A program made the position numbers and the translations under genes. The notes beneath the pieces are model-generated. The model was given only the letters and a program-made list of their open reading frames with translations. It was not told where the DNA came from and searched no databases. Shown here one piece after another: positions 55,691 through 64,000 of a stretch of DNA of 64,000 bases (position 1 is its first letter; every line of letters begins with the position of its first letter). Where the stretch lies: positions 248,001 through 312,000 of the forward strand of contig NZ_JAINZT010000007.1 of the NCBI RefSeq assembly GCF_020166515.1, read 5' to 3'. Source of the DNA: Robertkochia flava. Its GTDB lineage: Bacteria > Bacteroidota > Bacteroidia > Flavobacteriales > Flavobacteriaceae.

Positions 55691-57244
55691 TTATTCGATC
55701 TCGGCCTTATCGACCTCCAGGCGTTCGGGCCTGTTGGCGATCTCCCAGGCGGTGTGAAACACCAGCTTGGCCCTGTTGGCAAGCAGATCGTAATTGATCT
55801 TGTCCGGCGTATCGCTCGGCTGGTGATAATCATCATGAGTTCCGTTGAAGTAAAAGATCACGGGGACATTATTCTTCGCAAAATTGTAATGGTCGCTTCT
55901 GTAGTAAAAGCGATTGGGGTCATTCTTATCGTTATAGGTGTAATCCAGTTCAATATTGGTATAGGTTCGGTTCACCTCTTCTGACAGTTCATGAAGATCG
56001 GTACTGAGTTTGTCTGACCCGATCAGGTAGATATAATTCCGGTTTCCTTCCCGTTTAGGGTCAATACGACCGATCATGTCGATATTGAGATCGGCTACTG
56101 TATTTTCGAGGGGGAAAACGGGGTTAGAGGTATAGTATTCTGATCCAAAGAGCCCTTTCTCTTCTCCCGTTACATGGAGAAATACTACCGAACGCTCCGG
56201 ACCGTTTCCTTCTTCTGCAGCTTTTTTAAAGGCTTCAGCAATTTCAAGGATGGCTACGGTACCACTTCCATCATCATCAGCACCGTTATAAACCTCTCCG
56301 TTGCTGTTTACCCCCACATGATCCAAATGGGCAGAGATTACCAGGAATTCATCCGGTTTGCTTTTCCCTTTAATATAGGCTACCACGTTGTTGGCAATTA
56401 CCTCTTCACTGTTATTATCTCCTTCCACCTTAAGGCTTATGGCCTCCTCCAGGTTGGCATTTTGAGGGTAAAGGTCCTGAAGCAGACTTTCGGAGGCAAA
56501 AAGAATGTTCTTGTTGGCCACATCATCTGCCAGGCTTAATTGCCCGCCGTGATCAGCGTTTTTCATGTATTCATATCTCCTCTGAAGACGACTTTTAAAT
56601 TCGTCGTCGAGGTAGATCACTGCTTCTGCTCCCTTCTCGAAAGCGATCTCTATCCTGGTTTCCAGGGTTTCTCTCCAGTTGCTCCAGTCACTTTTTTCAG
56701 TGCTGCCGGTAATAACGTAGGTACCATCTGTTTGCTTCGGCTCCCCGGCTTTGATGATCACCGCCTTACCGCTAACATCCAGACTCGCATAATCCGAGTA
56801 CTTTTCAGTTTCGATGCCATACCCCGCAAACACGGCCTGGAGTTCTCCATTGTATAAGCCTGAAGCCGTAAAAATATCCTTGCCGATAGTCAGTTTGTTA
56901 TCTTGTAAATATACCGATCCGGTTGGCAGGGCATACCTCATCAGGGGTACGGGCTGCAGGTAATCCTGGTTTCCTCTCGCAGCTGCAATTCCCATTTCTT
57001 TATAAGCATTACTCAGGTAATCTGTTGCCATTTTTTCACTCTCCGTACCGGTGTCGCGACCCTTGAATTCGTCTGACGCGTACGTGAAAAGGTGTTCCTT
57101 GAGCTCCTCCTCAGTGATGGTATTGGCATAAGTAACCGGAGAAACTTCTTCTTTGGAAGCAGGGGCCTGCTGGGCTGCTACATTTTGCTGGGCACTGTTA
57201 CATGCTGCAAGGAGCAGCGCTCCTGCATAAAGCGCTATTTTCAT
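55691..57244 (-). CDS. M28-family metallopeptidase lipoprotein
   Basis: This 517-residue protein has a lipoprotein signal with lipobox LLAAC (Cys15). A PA-like insert (about 150-270) precedes the M28 zinc peptidase core. The core has AHLDHVG (His306, Asp308), YNGADDDGSG (Asp323), HVTGEEKGLFG (Glu361 and Glu362) and NIDMIGRID (Asp389), plus a late YHQPSDTPDKI histidine. All expected zinc ligands and the catalytic acid appear present. It likely cleaves N-terminal amino acids or dipeptides outside the cytoplasm. The start at 57244 is chosen because it begins directly with the signal peptide; the longer frame to 57343 adds a basic segment. Confidence 0.9.
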   Translation of the reverse strand: MKIALYAGALLLAACNSAQQNVAAQQAPASKEEVSPVTYANTITEEELKEHLFTYASDEFKGRDTGTESEKMATDYLSNAYKEMGIAAARGNQDYLQPVPLMRYALPTGSVYLQDNKLTIGKDIFTASGLYNGELQAVFAGYGIETEKYSDYASLDVSGKAVIIKAGEPKQTDGTYVITGSTEKSDWSNWRETLETRIEIAFEKGAEAVIYLDDEFKSRLQRRYEYMKNADHGGQLSLADDVANKNILFASESLLQDLYPQNANLEEAISLKVEGDNNSEEVIANNVVAYIKGKSKPDEFLVISAHLDHVGVNSNGEVYNGADDDGSGTVAILEIAEAFKKAAEEGNGPERSVVFLHVTGEEKGLFGSEYYTSNPVFPLENTVADLNIDMIGRIDPKREGNRNYIYLIGSDKLSTDLHELSEEVNRTYTNIELDYTYNDKNDPNRFYYRSDHYNFAKNNVPVIFYFNGTHDDYHQPSDTPDKINYDLLANRAKLVFHTAWEIANRPERLEVDKAEIE

Positions 57245-57464
57245 AGAATTGTTTTTTTTGGTTTCGTTCTTTCGCCAAATATAGTATAAGTTGAGGGAAG
57301 TGATTCCCATCCGTATAAACTTTAGAGCAATCGACACTCCCAAATTAAAATGTTACGATATATTTCTAAATTTTAGATTTCTTTTAAGGAAAAGAAAAAA
57401 AATATTATTTATTCTTGAAGGTTTGTAAAATTTCATAGCATTATAAAAACCGAATAAGCAATTA

Positions 57465-58838
57465 ATGAAAAAAACACTTTTTGTACTTGGATTAGCCGTA
57501 CTCACCCTGGGCTGCAAGCAGGAATCGAAAGTAGATTATGCCATCTTGGAAGGTAATATCTCTAACTTTAAAGGAAAGGAACTGGCGATAAACGATTTGT
57601 CCGGAGCCTTCAGGGGTAAGATTACTCTCAAAGAGGATGGTAGCTTTATCGATACCCTGAAATCCGCCTCCGGTACTTACATGCTTAGTGATGGTAAAAA
57701 TAAAATGCAGTTTTACCTGGAAGAGGGAGATCGTTTAAAAGTTAATTACGACGCAGCCAATTCCGCAACCCTTACTTTTGATGGTTCTGCCGCTGCAACT
57801 GCTACCTATTATGAGGCTAAGAAAAAGAAATCCCAGGACCTGGAGGTCGGAGCTCAGAATATCTATACCCTTGATGAAGAGGCCTTTCTTGCCACTTTAA
57901 ATGAGGTTAAAAAAGCACATCAGGACCTGTTAACCGCCTCTACCAGTCTTTCTGCTTCCTTTAAAAATCTGGAAGAGGCCAATATCAATTTCGAATACCT
58001 GAACCAGGTGAATAATTACGAGCTTTACCACGGGTATTATACCAATAACAGAGAATTCAAGGCTTCCGAAAAGATTCACGCTCTGCTGAAGGAGGTTAAC
58101 ATGGGAGATCCTGAGGCATATCGTTTTTCGACGGCCTATAAAAGCCTGCTAACAGGGACTTACAATCAAAAAGCAGCAGAATTGGTGGAAAAGGATTCCT
58201 TACCACAACCGCTGGCTTTGCTTAAGGCTATTTCGGAAAACCCGAATGATGGTATTAAGAACAATCTGTTGTTCGAAAATGCAAAGGTATATCTGTCTTA
58301 CTCCGAAGAGCCGAAAACGTATTTTGAGTTTTATATGGCGAATGCTACCGATGAGGAGCAAAAGGCAGAGATCAGGAAGGATTATGAGAAGTTGATGACC
58401 CTGTCTGAGGGGAATCCTTCTCCTGAATTTACTGATTATGAAAATTATGCGGGTGGCACTACCTCTCTCGAAAATCTGAAAGGAAAATATGTATATATAG
58501 ATGTATGGGCAACCTGGTGTGGTCCCTGTAAGCGGGAGATTCCTTTCCTGAAAACGCTGGAGGCTGATTATCACAACAGGAACATTGAATTCGTCAGTAT
58601 CTCTATTGACAGCAGGGAAGATCACGACAAATGGCAGAAGATGGTAGCTGATCTTGAGCTTGGAGGTGTGCAGTTATTTGCCGATAACGACTGGGAATCG
58701 CAATTCATTCAGGATTATATGATCAAGGGGATCCCAAGATTCATTCTGCTTGATCCACAGGGAAATATAGTGAACAGCAATGCGCCAAGACCTTCTTCTG
58801 ACGAAATTCGCAATGTATTTGAAACCCTCGAAATGTGA
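57465..58838 (+). CDS. TlpA-type thioredoxin lipoprotein with DUF4369-like N-terminus
   Basis: This 457-residue protein has a lipoprotein signal with LGC (Cys17). A beta-rich N-terminal domain (about 25-125) contains ISNFKGKELAINDLSG, as in DUF4369. A helical middle region (about 130-310) follows, and a C-terminal TlpA thioredoxin domain has WATWCGPCKREIPFL (Cys352, Cys355). It would act as a periplasmic or outer-membrane-attached thiol-disulfide oxidoreductase. DsbD (49257) may reduce it. It is monocistronic with a terminator. Confidence 0.9.
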   Translation: MKKTLFVLGLAVLTLGCKQESKVDYAILEGNISNFKGKELAINDLSGAFRGKITLKEDGSFIDTLKSASGTYMLSDGKNKMQFYLEEGDRLKVNYDAANSATLTFDGSAAATATYYEAKKKKSQDLEVGAQNIYTLDEEAFLATLNEVKKAHQDLLTASTSLSASFKNLEEANINFEYLNQVNNYELYHGYYTNNREFKASEKIHALLKEVNMGDPEAYRFSTAYKSLLTGTYNQKAAELVEKDSLPQPLALLKAISENPNDGIKNNLLFENAKVYLSYSEEPKTYFEFYMANATDEEQKAEIRKDYEKLMTLSEGNPSPEFTDYENYAGGTTSLENLKGKYVYIDVWATWCGPCKREIPFLKTLEADYHNRNIEFVSISIDSREDHDKWQKMVADLELGGVQLFADNDWESQFIQDYMIKGIPRFILLDPQGNIVNSNAPRPSSDEIRNVFETLEM

Positions 58839-58865
58839 TCGGGTTCAAAAATTCATATTTAAAAG

Positions 58866-58890
58866 ACCTGCTTTTCAGCAGGTTTTTTTT
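58866..58890 (+). terminator. intrinsic terminator after TlpA-type gene
   Basis: ACCTGCT (58866-58872) pairs with AGCAGGT (58877-58883), loop TTTC, then a T-run. Confidence 0.9.
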
Positions 58891-59273
58891 ATGTCCTGCT
58901 CCGATCATTCTCTTCCTGAAAATGAAGTGCGGTTTGCGAGGTTTATATCGCAGGTTTAACTGCTGATCTCCAAAGGAGGATCATCCGGGGAAGTAGCGTG
59001 GAATGAGGCCTTAATTTCCTGAATTCGGTACAAAGTTCAAAAGGCTAACCGCCTGGTTAATAATCGATTAACTGCCTATTCAATAGGATGAAATACCCTT
59101 GTTAACTTAATATTACACGTATTATTCTGTCTTTAAGGTATTTATAATCATAAAATTCAATTTTTTTCTCTTAAAATTTGATAATTATTTTTCAGGTTTT
59201 ATTTCCCTTGTTATCTTGCAGCTGTCTGAAAATCAACGTATTGATTTTTGGATGTAACCCAAACCTTAACATC
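58891..59273. other. intergenic region before the S9 peptidase gene
   Basis: This 383-bp stretch carries no gene. It is AT-rich toward its end; TATCTTGC near 59211 is a possible -7 box for the S9 peptidase. Nothing else stands out. Confidence 0.5.
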
Positions 59274-62081
59274 ATGAACATTTACTTAAAAGAACACCGT
59301 TTACGGGTGGTACTTTCCCCTGTTTTTTTATGGATACTTTTTCTTTGTTCAGCCGGTTTAATCGCACAGGACCATACTGAAGAAGCACTTAAACCTCTGA
59401 CCCCTTCCGATTACGGAAAGTGGGAAAGCGTTAGGGGTGCGGAATTCTCAGAAAATGGAAATTGGTTAGCCGTGATCAAAGGTACTAATGAAGGAGATCG
59501 TTCCCTGATCCTGAACGATCTTAGATCGGGAGAAGAGATGATCTTTAATGATGTGAATGGGATTGAATTCTCTCCTGACAGTCACTGGGCAATTTTAAGA
59601 AGGACTCTTCCGGGTAAGGAAATGCAACGCATCAGAGAGGTAAATGGAAAGGTTGAAGCCCGTGCCTGGCTATACGGTCTCAATACTAAGGATACTGTTG
59701 CCTTGAATAACCTGAAGAGTTATGAGTTTAGCTCGGATGGGGCCTACCTGGCGCTTACCAGGAATAAGGATCACGGAAATGCCCTGGTGATTAGAAATAT
59801 CAGGACCGGGAAGGAAATTAGTTTCGGAAATGTACATGGTTTTGAATGGAACAATCAGAGTAACCTGATCCTCTTCAAGGTCGAGAATCATAATGGAGAT
59901 AATGAAATTCAACTTTACGACCCGGCATCGGGAACCATAAAACTACTGGATAATCATGAGCATGACTATACCGTGATGCGTTGGATTGAAGGTTCCAATG
60001 ATGCCTTAGTGGTGAAGCAACGTGTTAATGAGGCCTATGAAGAGTCTTCTCATGATGTGATACTTTTAAAAGGACTTGATAAGGAATCTTATAATGTAGT
60101 GAGTTTCGAACCTCATAGGCAGGACATCCTGGCGGAAGATATGCGGGTCCTGGCTGATGATATCGTATTGGCCAAAAACAACAGCAGGTTGTATTTCAGC
60201 ATTCATAAACGCACATCTAAATTTAATAAGGCCCCAGAGGAAACCCTGGACACTGCAGTGGTAATGAATGAAGACCACAATGAAGCGATCCGCCCGGTAT
60301 ATTACAACAAACATGACGAGGCACCGGACCTTCAGATCTGGCATAGCAAGGACCCTGTCCTGGTTCCGGCTCAGCATTTGTCAGGAATGAATGGTTTTGA
60401 AACTCCTAAGACGGCAGTATGGGATTTTCAAAAGGAAAGCCTCACTGTACTGCAGGGGGATATCCTGGAGAAGATCAATGTTACTGAAGAAGGGGAGGTT
60501 TTTCTGGGGTACGACGAAACTCCCTACAGGAAGGAAGTGATGTTTGGCAGGCATTTTTATGATGTGTATGCGTTAGACCCCCTAAATGGACAAAAGTCAA
60601 AGCTGGTTGACAGGGTCAGTAAGTATTATGAACTGAGCCCGGATAGCAGGTACTTTGTATACCTTAAAGAGGATGCTCTTTTTCTTTATGATATTAAAAC
60701 CGGGGAGGTCAGAAACCTCACTGCGGGTATCGATGCAGATTTTATAGACCACCACAATGACCATCCGTTGCCCCAGAAACCGGCATTTGGATTTGCAGGT
60801 TGGGCAAAGGGAGGCAGATCGTTTCTCCTGAATTCGGAATTTGATGTATGGCAATTCTTTACGGATGGAAGGGCGCCCCGAAGGCTTACCCAGGGGAAGG
60901 AAAGTGAGAACATTTACAGGCTGGATTTTACGGCTAAGGACGATGGTTTTGTCATGGTGAATAAACCGTTGTTTTATCAGGTAGAAGGAAAATGGACGAA
61001 GCAGACCGGGTATGCTTCAGGGAAACCCGGATCAGCGGTAACGGTCCATATTCTGGAGGATGCCAGTATCCGGAGGATTGCCCGAAATGAAGACACCGGG
61101 CAGATGGTATTCGTGCGGTCTTCCTACGATATTCCCGGGGATGCCTATTACACATCAGATAACTTTAAAACCCAAAAACAGCTCACCTTTATCAATGAGT
61201 TTCAGGAGGAGTACCAGTGGAGCAAGGCCGAACTGGTAGATTTTAAAACCTCCCAGGGTAACCGGTCTCAGGGGGTATTGTACTTCCCGGCGAATTATGT
61301 TCCCGGGAATAAGTATCCGATGATTACCTATGTATACGAAAAGTTGTCTCATGGTTTACATAACTATATGCAGCCTTCAGAGAACGATTACTACAATACG
61401 TTGCTGTGGGTGCAATCCGGTTATTTCGTATTCAAACCTGATATGGAATTTGAAGCAGGGAATCCCGGGGTTTCTGCAGCCAGAACACTGGAGAACGCTG
61501 TTGCTGCCGTAGTGGAAAAGTGGGATGTGGATGCTGATAAAGTTGGACTGATCGGTCATTCCTGGGGAGGATACCAGGCCGGTTTCGTACCTACCCAAAC
61601 CGATATCTTTGCGGCCACTGTGGCCGGAGCCGGATTAACAGACCTGATAAGTATGAACCTGGCCATCACCCCTGCCTTTGGTTGGCGGCCTGAAAATGAT
61701 CATTTCGAGGTAGGACAGGAGCGTATGGAAGTGGCTCCATGGGTAGCTCCGGATAAATATGTAGCGAATTCTACTGTAATGCAGGTGGATAAACTCAATA
61801 CCCCGGTGATGTTCATGGTGGGAGATGCTGATGCCAATGTAAACTGGTCTCAGGGAGTGGAATATTATAATGCGGCCAGAAGGGCCGGTAAGGAATTTGT
61901 GTTGCTGGTGTATCAGAATGAAGGGCATAGTCTGAGCAGAAAGAAGAATCAGATCGATTACCAGCAGCGCATCCTCAAATGGTTTGATTACCATCTGAAG
62001 GGGCAGCAGCCCGAAGATTGGATGATTAACAGTATTCCATATTCCGATCAGAAAGAGCGCCTCGAGGAGTGGAATAAATAA
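59274..62081 (+). CDS. secreted S9-family (prolyl oligopeptidase) serine peptidase
   Basis: This 935-residue protein has a signal peptide (about 1-33). A long beta-propeller-like N-terminal region (about 40-640) is followed by a C-terminal alpha/beta-hydrolase domain with LIGHSWGGYQAGF (catalytic Ser763), GDADANVNWSQ (Asp853) and NEGHSLSRKK (His885). All three triad residues are recognisable. It probably cleaves peptides in the periplasm or outside the cell. The ATG at 59274 is preferred over 59178 because the longer frame adds an unusual Cys-rich hydrophobic stretch. The orphan propeller at 20863 is a distant structural relative of its N-terminal half. Confidence 0.88.
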   Translation: MNIYLKEHRLRVVLSPVFLWILFLCSAGLIAQDHTEEALKPLTPSDYGKWESVRGAEFSENGNWLAVIKGTNEGDRSLILNDLRSGEEMIFNDVNGIEFSPDSHWAILRRTLPGKEMQRIREVNGKVEARAWLYGLNTKDTVALNNLKSYEFSSDGAYLALTRNKDHGNALVIRNIRTGKEISFGNVHGFEWNNQSNLILFKVENHNGDNEIQLYDPASGTIKLLDNHEHDYTVMRWIEGSNDALVVKQRVNEAYEESSHDVILLKGLDKESYNVVSFEPHRQDILAEDMRVLADDIVLAKNNSRLYFSIHKRTSKFNKAPEETLDTAVVMNEDHNEAIRPVYYNKHDEAPDLQIWHSKDPVLVPAQHLSGMNGFETPKTAVWDFQKESLTVLQGDILEKINVTEEGEVFLGYDETPYRKEVMFGRHFYDVYALDPLNGQKSKLVDRVSKYYELSPDSRYFVYLKEDALFLYDIKTGEVRNLTAGIDADFIDHHNDHPLPQKPAFGFAGWAKGGRSFLLNSEFDVWQFFTDGRAPRRLTQGKESENIYRLDFTAKDDGFVMVNKPLFYQVEGKWTKQTGYASGKPGSAVTVHILEDASIRRIARNEDTGQMVFVRSSYDIPGDAYYTSDNFKTQKQLTFINEFQEEYQWSKAELVDFKTSQGNRSQGVLYFPANYVPGNKYPMITYVYEKLSHGLHNYMQPSENDYYNTLLWVQSGYFVFKPDMEFEAGNPGVSAARTLENAVAAVVEKWDVDADKVGLIGHSWGGYQAGFVPTQTDIFAATVAGAGLTDLISMNLAITPAFGWRPENDHFEVGQERMEVAPWVAPDKYVANSTVMQVDKLNTPVMFMVGDADANVNWSQGVEYYNAARRAGKEFVLLVYQNEGHSLSRKKNQIDYQQRILKWFDYHLKGQQPEDWMINSIPYSDQKERLEEWNK

Positions 62082-62163
62082 AGCATGGTTAATGGGTTAA
62101 TTTGATGATCGCTACCCGTAAAACAAAGGCGAGGTCTTAGTTTTATACATGTTCAAATTAAGT

Positions 62164-62193
62164 AGAAAAGTCTCCTTTTAAGGAGACTTTTCT
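62164..62193. terminator. terminator-like hairpin after the S9 peptidase
   Basis: AGAAAAGTCTCCTT (62164-62177) pairs perfectly with AAGGAGACTTTTCT (62180-62193). Confidence 0.75.
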
Positions 62194-62332
62194 TATTTGT
62201 AGATCAGGTATTTTGGACAAGAAGTGCTATGGAAGGACGACTTTTGGAAATTTAACAAAATATTACAACTGCCTGTTTAGGTGATAGCCTTAATTACTGC
62301 GTCTAAAGAATAGATAACTTAAATAATAAATT

Positions 62333-64000
62333 ATGAAAAATATACTCAGGGTCTTTTGTATTGGAATTCTGGGAATTTCTGCCATCCATGGCCAGGAATC
62401 CAAATCGGTTCCGATGGACAAGGCTGTGGTAACAGGTCAGTTGGAAAACGGTATTAAATATTATATCCGGCATAACGAAGAGCCAAAGGACCGCGCCTCT
62501 TTTTACTTTGCTCAAAATGTAGGTTCTGTTCTTGAAAAGGATTCTCAGCGCGGACTGGCACACTTTTTAGAGCATATGGCTTTTAACGGACTGGAGCATT
62601 TTGAAGGGAAGGCCATGCTGGAATACCTCGAAAAGAATGGAATTCGTTTTGGTTCTGAGATCAATGCCTTTACCGCTTTTGATGAAACGGTTTACAACGT
62701 AAGCAGTGTTCCTGTGGGAAGAGAACAGCTTCTCGACTCTGTACTGCTGGTACTGAAGGATTGGTCTAACGGACTAACCCTGAACGGTAAGGATATCGAT
62801 GAAGAGCGGGGGGTCATTAACGAAGAATGGAGAACCCGGAATACCCCGGGTCTCAGGGCTGCTTTCAAAATCTGGGAAGAGGGAACCTTAAAAGGTTCAA
62901 AATACGCAGAGCGTTTCCCGATTGGTCTGATGGAAGTGGTCAACAATTTTGAATACGATGAATTGCGCGATTATTATAAAACCTGGTATCGCCCGGACCA
63001 ACAGGCCGTTGTGGTTGTTGGGGATATTGATGTGGAGGCGATGGAAAAGAAGATCAGAGCGCTGTTCTCCACCATTCCCCTTCGCAAGGGACTTCCAGAG
63101 AGGGGTAGCTTTGAGGTGCCTTTACCGGGAGAATTTAATTATGTGGAAGTTGTGGATCCGGAACTAGGTTCTGCCAGCCTGCAATTTATTGCCAAGCGGA
63201 AAGCTGACGATTACGAGGGGACGGAAAAACTGGACATGGATATGGTCCAGTCTGTGGTAAGTTCAGTTTACGGAAGCCGTATGAGCGAGTTTCTGACCAA
63301 TGTGGAGGCACCTGCACTTTCTGTACGTTTTGGTTATTCGAATTTTGTTCGTCCAACTGAAGTCTTTACCCTGAGTGTTACACCGAGAGAAGGCAGGATG
63401 GTGGAGGCCATGGAATTCGCCCTGATGGAAATGAAGCGACTTGCCCAACACGGCGCTACCGAGGGAGAATTGGAAAGAACCATCACCGCGATGAAGACCG
63501 GTATCATTAACCGTGAAAAGAATAAACATAAGATCAGCAACGATCAGCATGCCAAGCAATTGTACAACCATTATTTTAATGGGGGTCCTTTAGCAGATAT
63601 TAGTTGGTACAAAGATTATGCCCTGGCCAGGCTGGAAACCATTTCGAACGAAGATATTAAAGCCTGGATCAATGACCACTTTGACCTCAGTAATACGGTT
63701 ATAGCCGTTACCGGTAACGGGAAGGAGGAGTATCCGTCCAAGGCTGCATTTGAAGGGGTATTGGAGAAGGTGAAAACCCTGGAAACATCGCCTTACAAGG
63801 ACACCTATGTCGATAAGCCTCTGGTGGAAGATGAGCTTAAGGATGTAGCCATAGTAGCTACCGAGCAGATCGAAGCCCTTGATGCAAGGATCTACACCCT
63901 GGAAAACGGAGTGCGTTTTGTACTTTACCCTACAGACCATAGCAAGGATCAGATCATGATGAAGGCTTACAGCCCGGGAGGAATGTCTTTACTCAATAAG
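62333..64000 (+). CDS. M16-family zinc metallopeptidase (3' end outside window)
   Basis: The frame is open from the ATG at 62333 to the window edge, giving 556 residues. A signal peptide (1-21, ending HGQ) is followed by an M16 domain with the inverted zinc motif HFLEH (His77, Glu80, His81). A downstream DIDEERGVINEEW supplies the third ligand, Glu157 or Glu158. The following YDELRDYYKTWYRPDQQAVV, VVGDIDVEAMEKKI and an inactive-like second half starting near 340 match the tandem M16 architecture; M16 proteins of this type are usually about 930 residues, so roughly 40 percent is missing. The product is likely a secreted or periplasmic peptidase, third in a row of secreted peptidase genes. Confidence 0.9.
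   Translation, partial: MKNILRVFCIGILGISAIHGQESKSVPMDKAVVTGQLENGIKYYIRHNEEPKDRASFYFAQNVGSVLEKDSQRGLAHFLEHMAFNGLEHFEGKAMLEYLEKNGIRFGSEINAFTAFDETVYNVSSVPVGREQLLDSVLLVLKDWSNGLTLNGKDIDEERGVINEEWRTRNTPGLRAAFKIWEEGTLKGSKYAERFPIGLMEVVNNFEYDELRDYYKTWYRPDQQAVVVVGDIDVEAMEKKIRALFSTIPLRKGLPERGSFEVPLPGEFNYVEVVDPELGSASLQFIAKRKADDYEGTEKLDMDMVQSVVSSVYGSRMSEFLTNVEAPALSVRFGYSNFVRPTEVFTLSVTPREGRMVEAMEFALMEMKRLAQHGATEGELERTITAMKTGIINREKNKHKISNDQHAKQLYNHYFNGGPLADISWYKDYALARLETISNEDIKAWINDHFDLSNTVIAVTGNGKEEYPSKAAFEGVLEKVKTLETSPYKDTYVDKPLVEDELKDVAIVATEQIEALDARIYTLENGVRFVLYPTDHSKDQIMMKAYSPGGMSLLNK

Overview
The window looks like chromosomal DNA of a marine-type Flavobacteriaceae bacterium (Bacteroidota). Evidence: giant PKD-repeat surface proteins with C-terminal type IX secretion (T9SS) sorting domains; TAnnTTTG-type -7 promoter boxes; little sign of Shine-Dalgarno sequences; bacillithiol gene bshB1; a fused CcsBA cytochrome c maturation protein; DUF2911, DUF2807 and head-GIN type envelope proteins. 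The genus cannot be decided from the sequence alone. Genes at both window edges are cut (a PKD/T9SS protein on the left, an M16 peptidase on the right).

Layout. 1-11 kb: two adjacent T9SS-exported multidomain surface proteins; the second has eight near-identical 264-bp PKD repeats. 11-19 kb: a sulfur-oxidation island with a Cys-rich Crp/Fnr regulator, TauE/SafE sulfite exporter, two tandem persulfide dioxygenase-rhodanese fusions, a single-domain rhodanese, a CxxC heavy-metal-type protein, a type II-like sulfide:quinone oxidoreductase and a split YeeE/YedE sulfur transporter. 19-25 kb: small secreted protein, thioredoxin reductase, an orphan prolyl-oligopeptidase-type propeller, and an ECF sigma/anti-sigma operon with two envelope proteins. 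25-31 kb: lon, cmk, rpsA. 31-34 kb: SRPBCC-SDR-photolyase operon. 34-41 kb: DUF2911 protein, OprD-like porin, and a PIG-L deacetylase / 33-residue membrane peptide / SSS symporter operon. 40-44 kb: MscS, Maf, KdsC-like and DUF2520 genes. 44-54 kb: ccsBA, class V aminotransferase, dsbD, glutathione peroxidase, a trans-sulfuration PLP enzyme and bshB1. 54-55.7 kb: tRNA-His followed by a 1.2-kb noncoding repeat island. 55.7-64 kb: secreted or lipoprotein peptidases (M28, S9, M16) and a TlpA-type thioredoxin lipoprotein.

The strongest non-obvious signal is in the sulfur island. Five copies of a palindrome GTAAC-N4-GTTAC (one slightly degenerate) lie upstream of five transcription units. In every case exactly 22 bp separate the palindrome from a TAnnTTTG-like -7 box, which places the dyad about 40 bp before the inferred transcription start, the class II activator position of Crp/Fnr proteins. 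The first gene of the island is a Crp/Fnr protein with a Cys77/Cys83/Cys84 cluster. I infer a dedicated sulfide/persulfide-responsive activator regulon. One of the five promoters runs into a strong intrinsic terminator about 120 nt later, before the rhodanese gene, which suggests a small RNA or an attenuated leader.

Working model: SQR oxidises sulfide and passes the sulfane sulfur to a low-molecular-weight thiol (possibly bacillithiol, since bshB1 is in the window). The dioxygenase-rhodanese fusions oxidise the persulfide to sulfite and/or form thiosulfate, TauE/SafE exports sulfite or another sulfur oxyanion, and YeeE/YedE moves thiosulfate or a related sulfur species.
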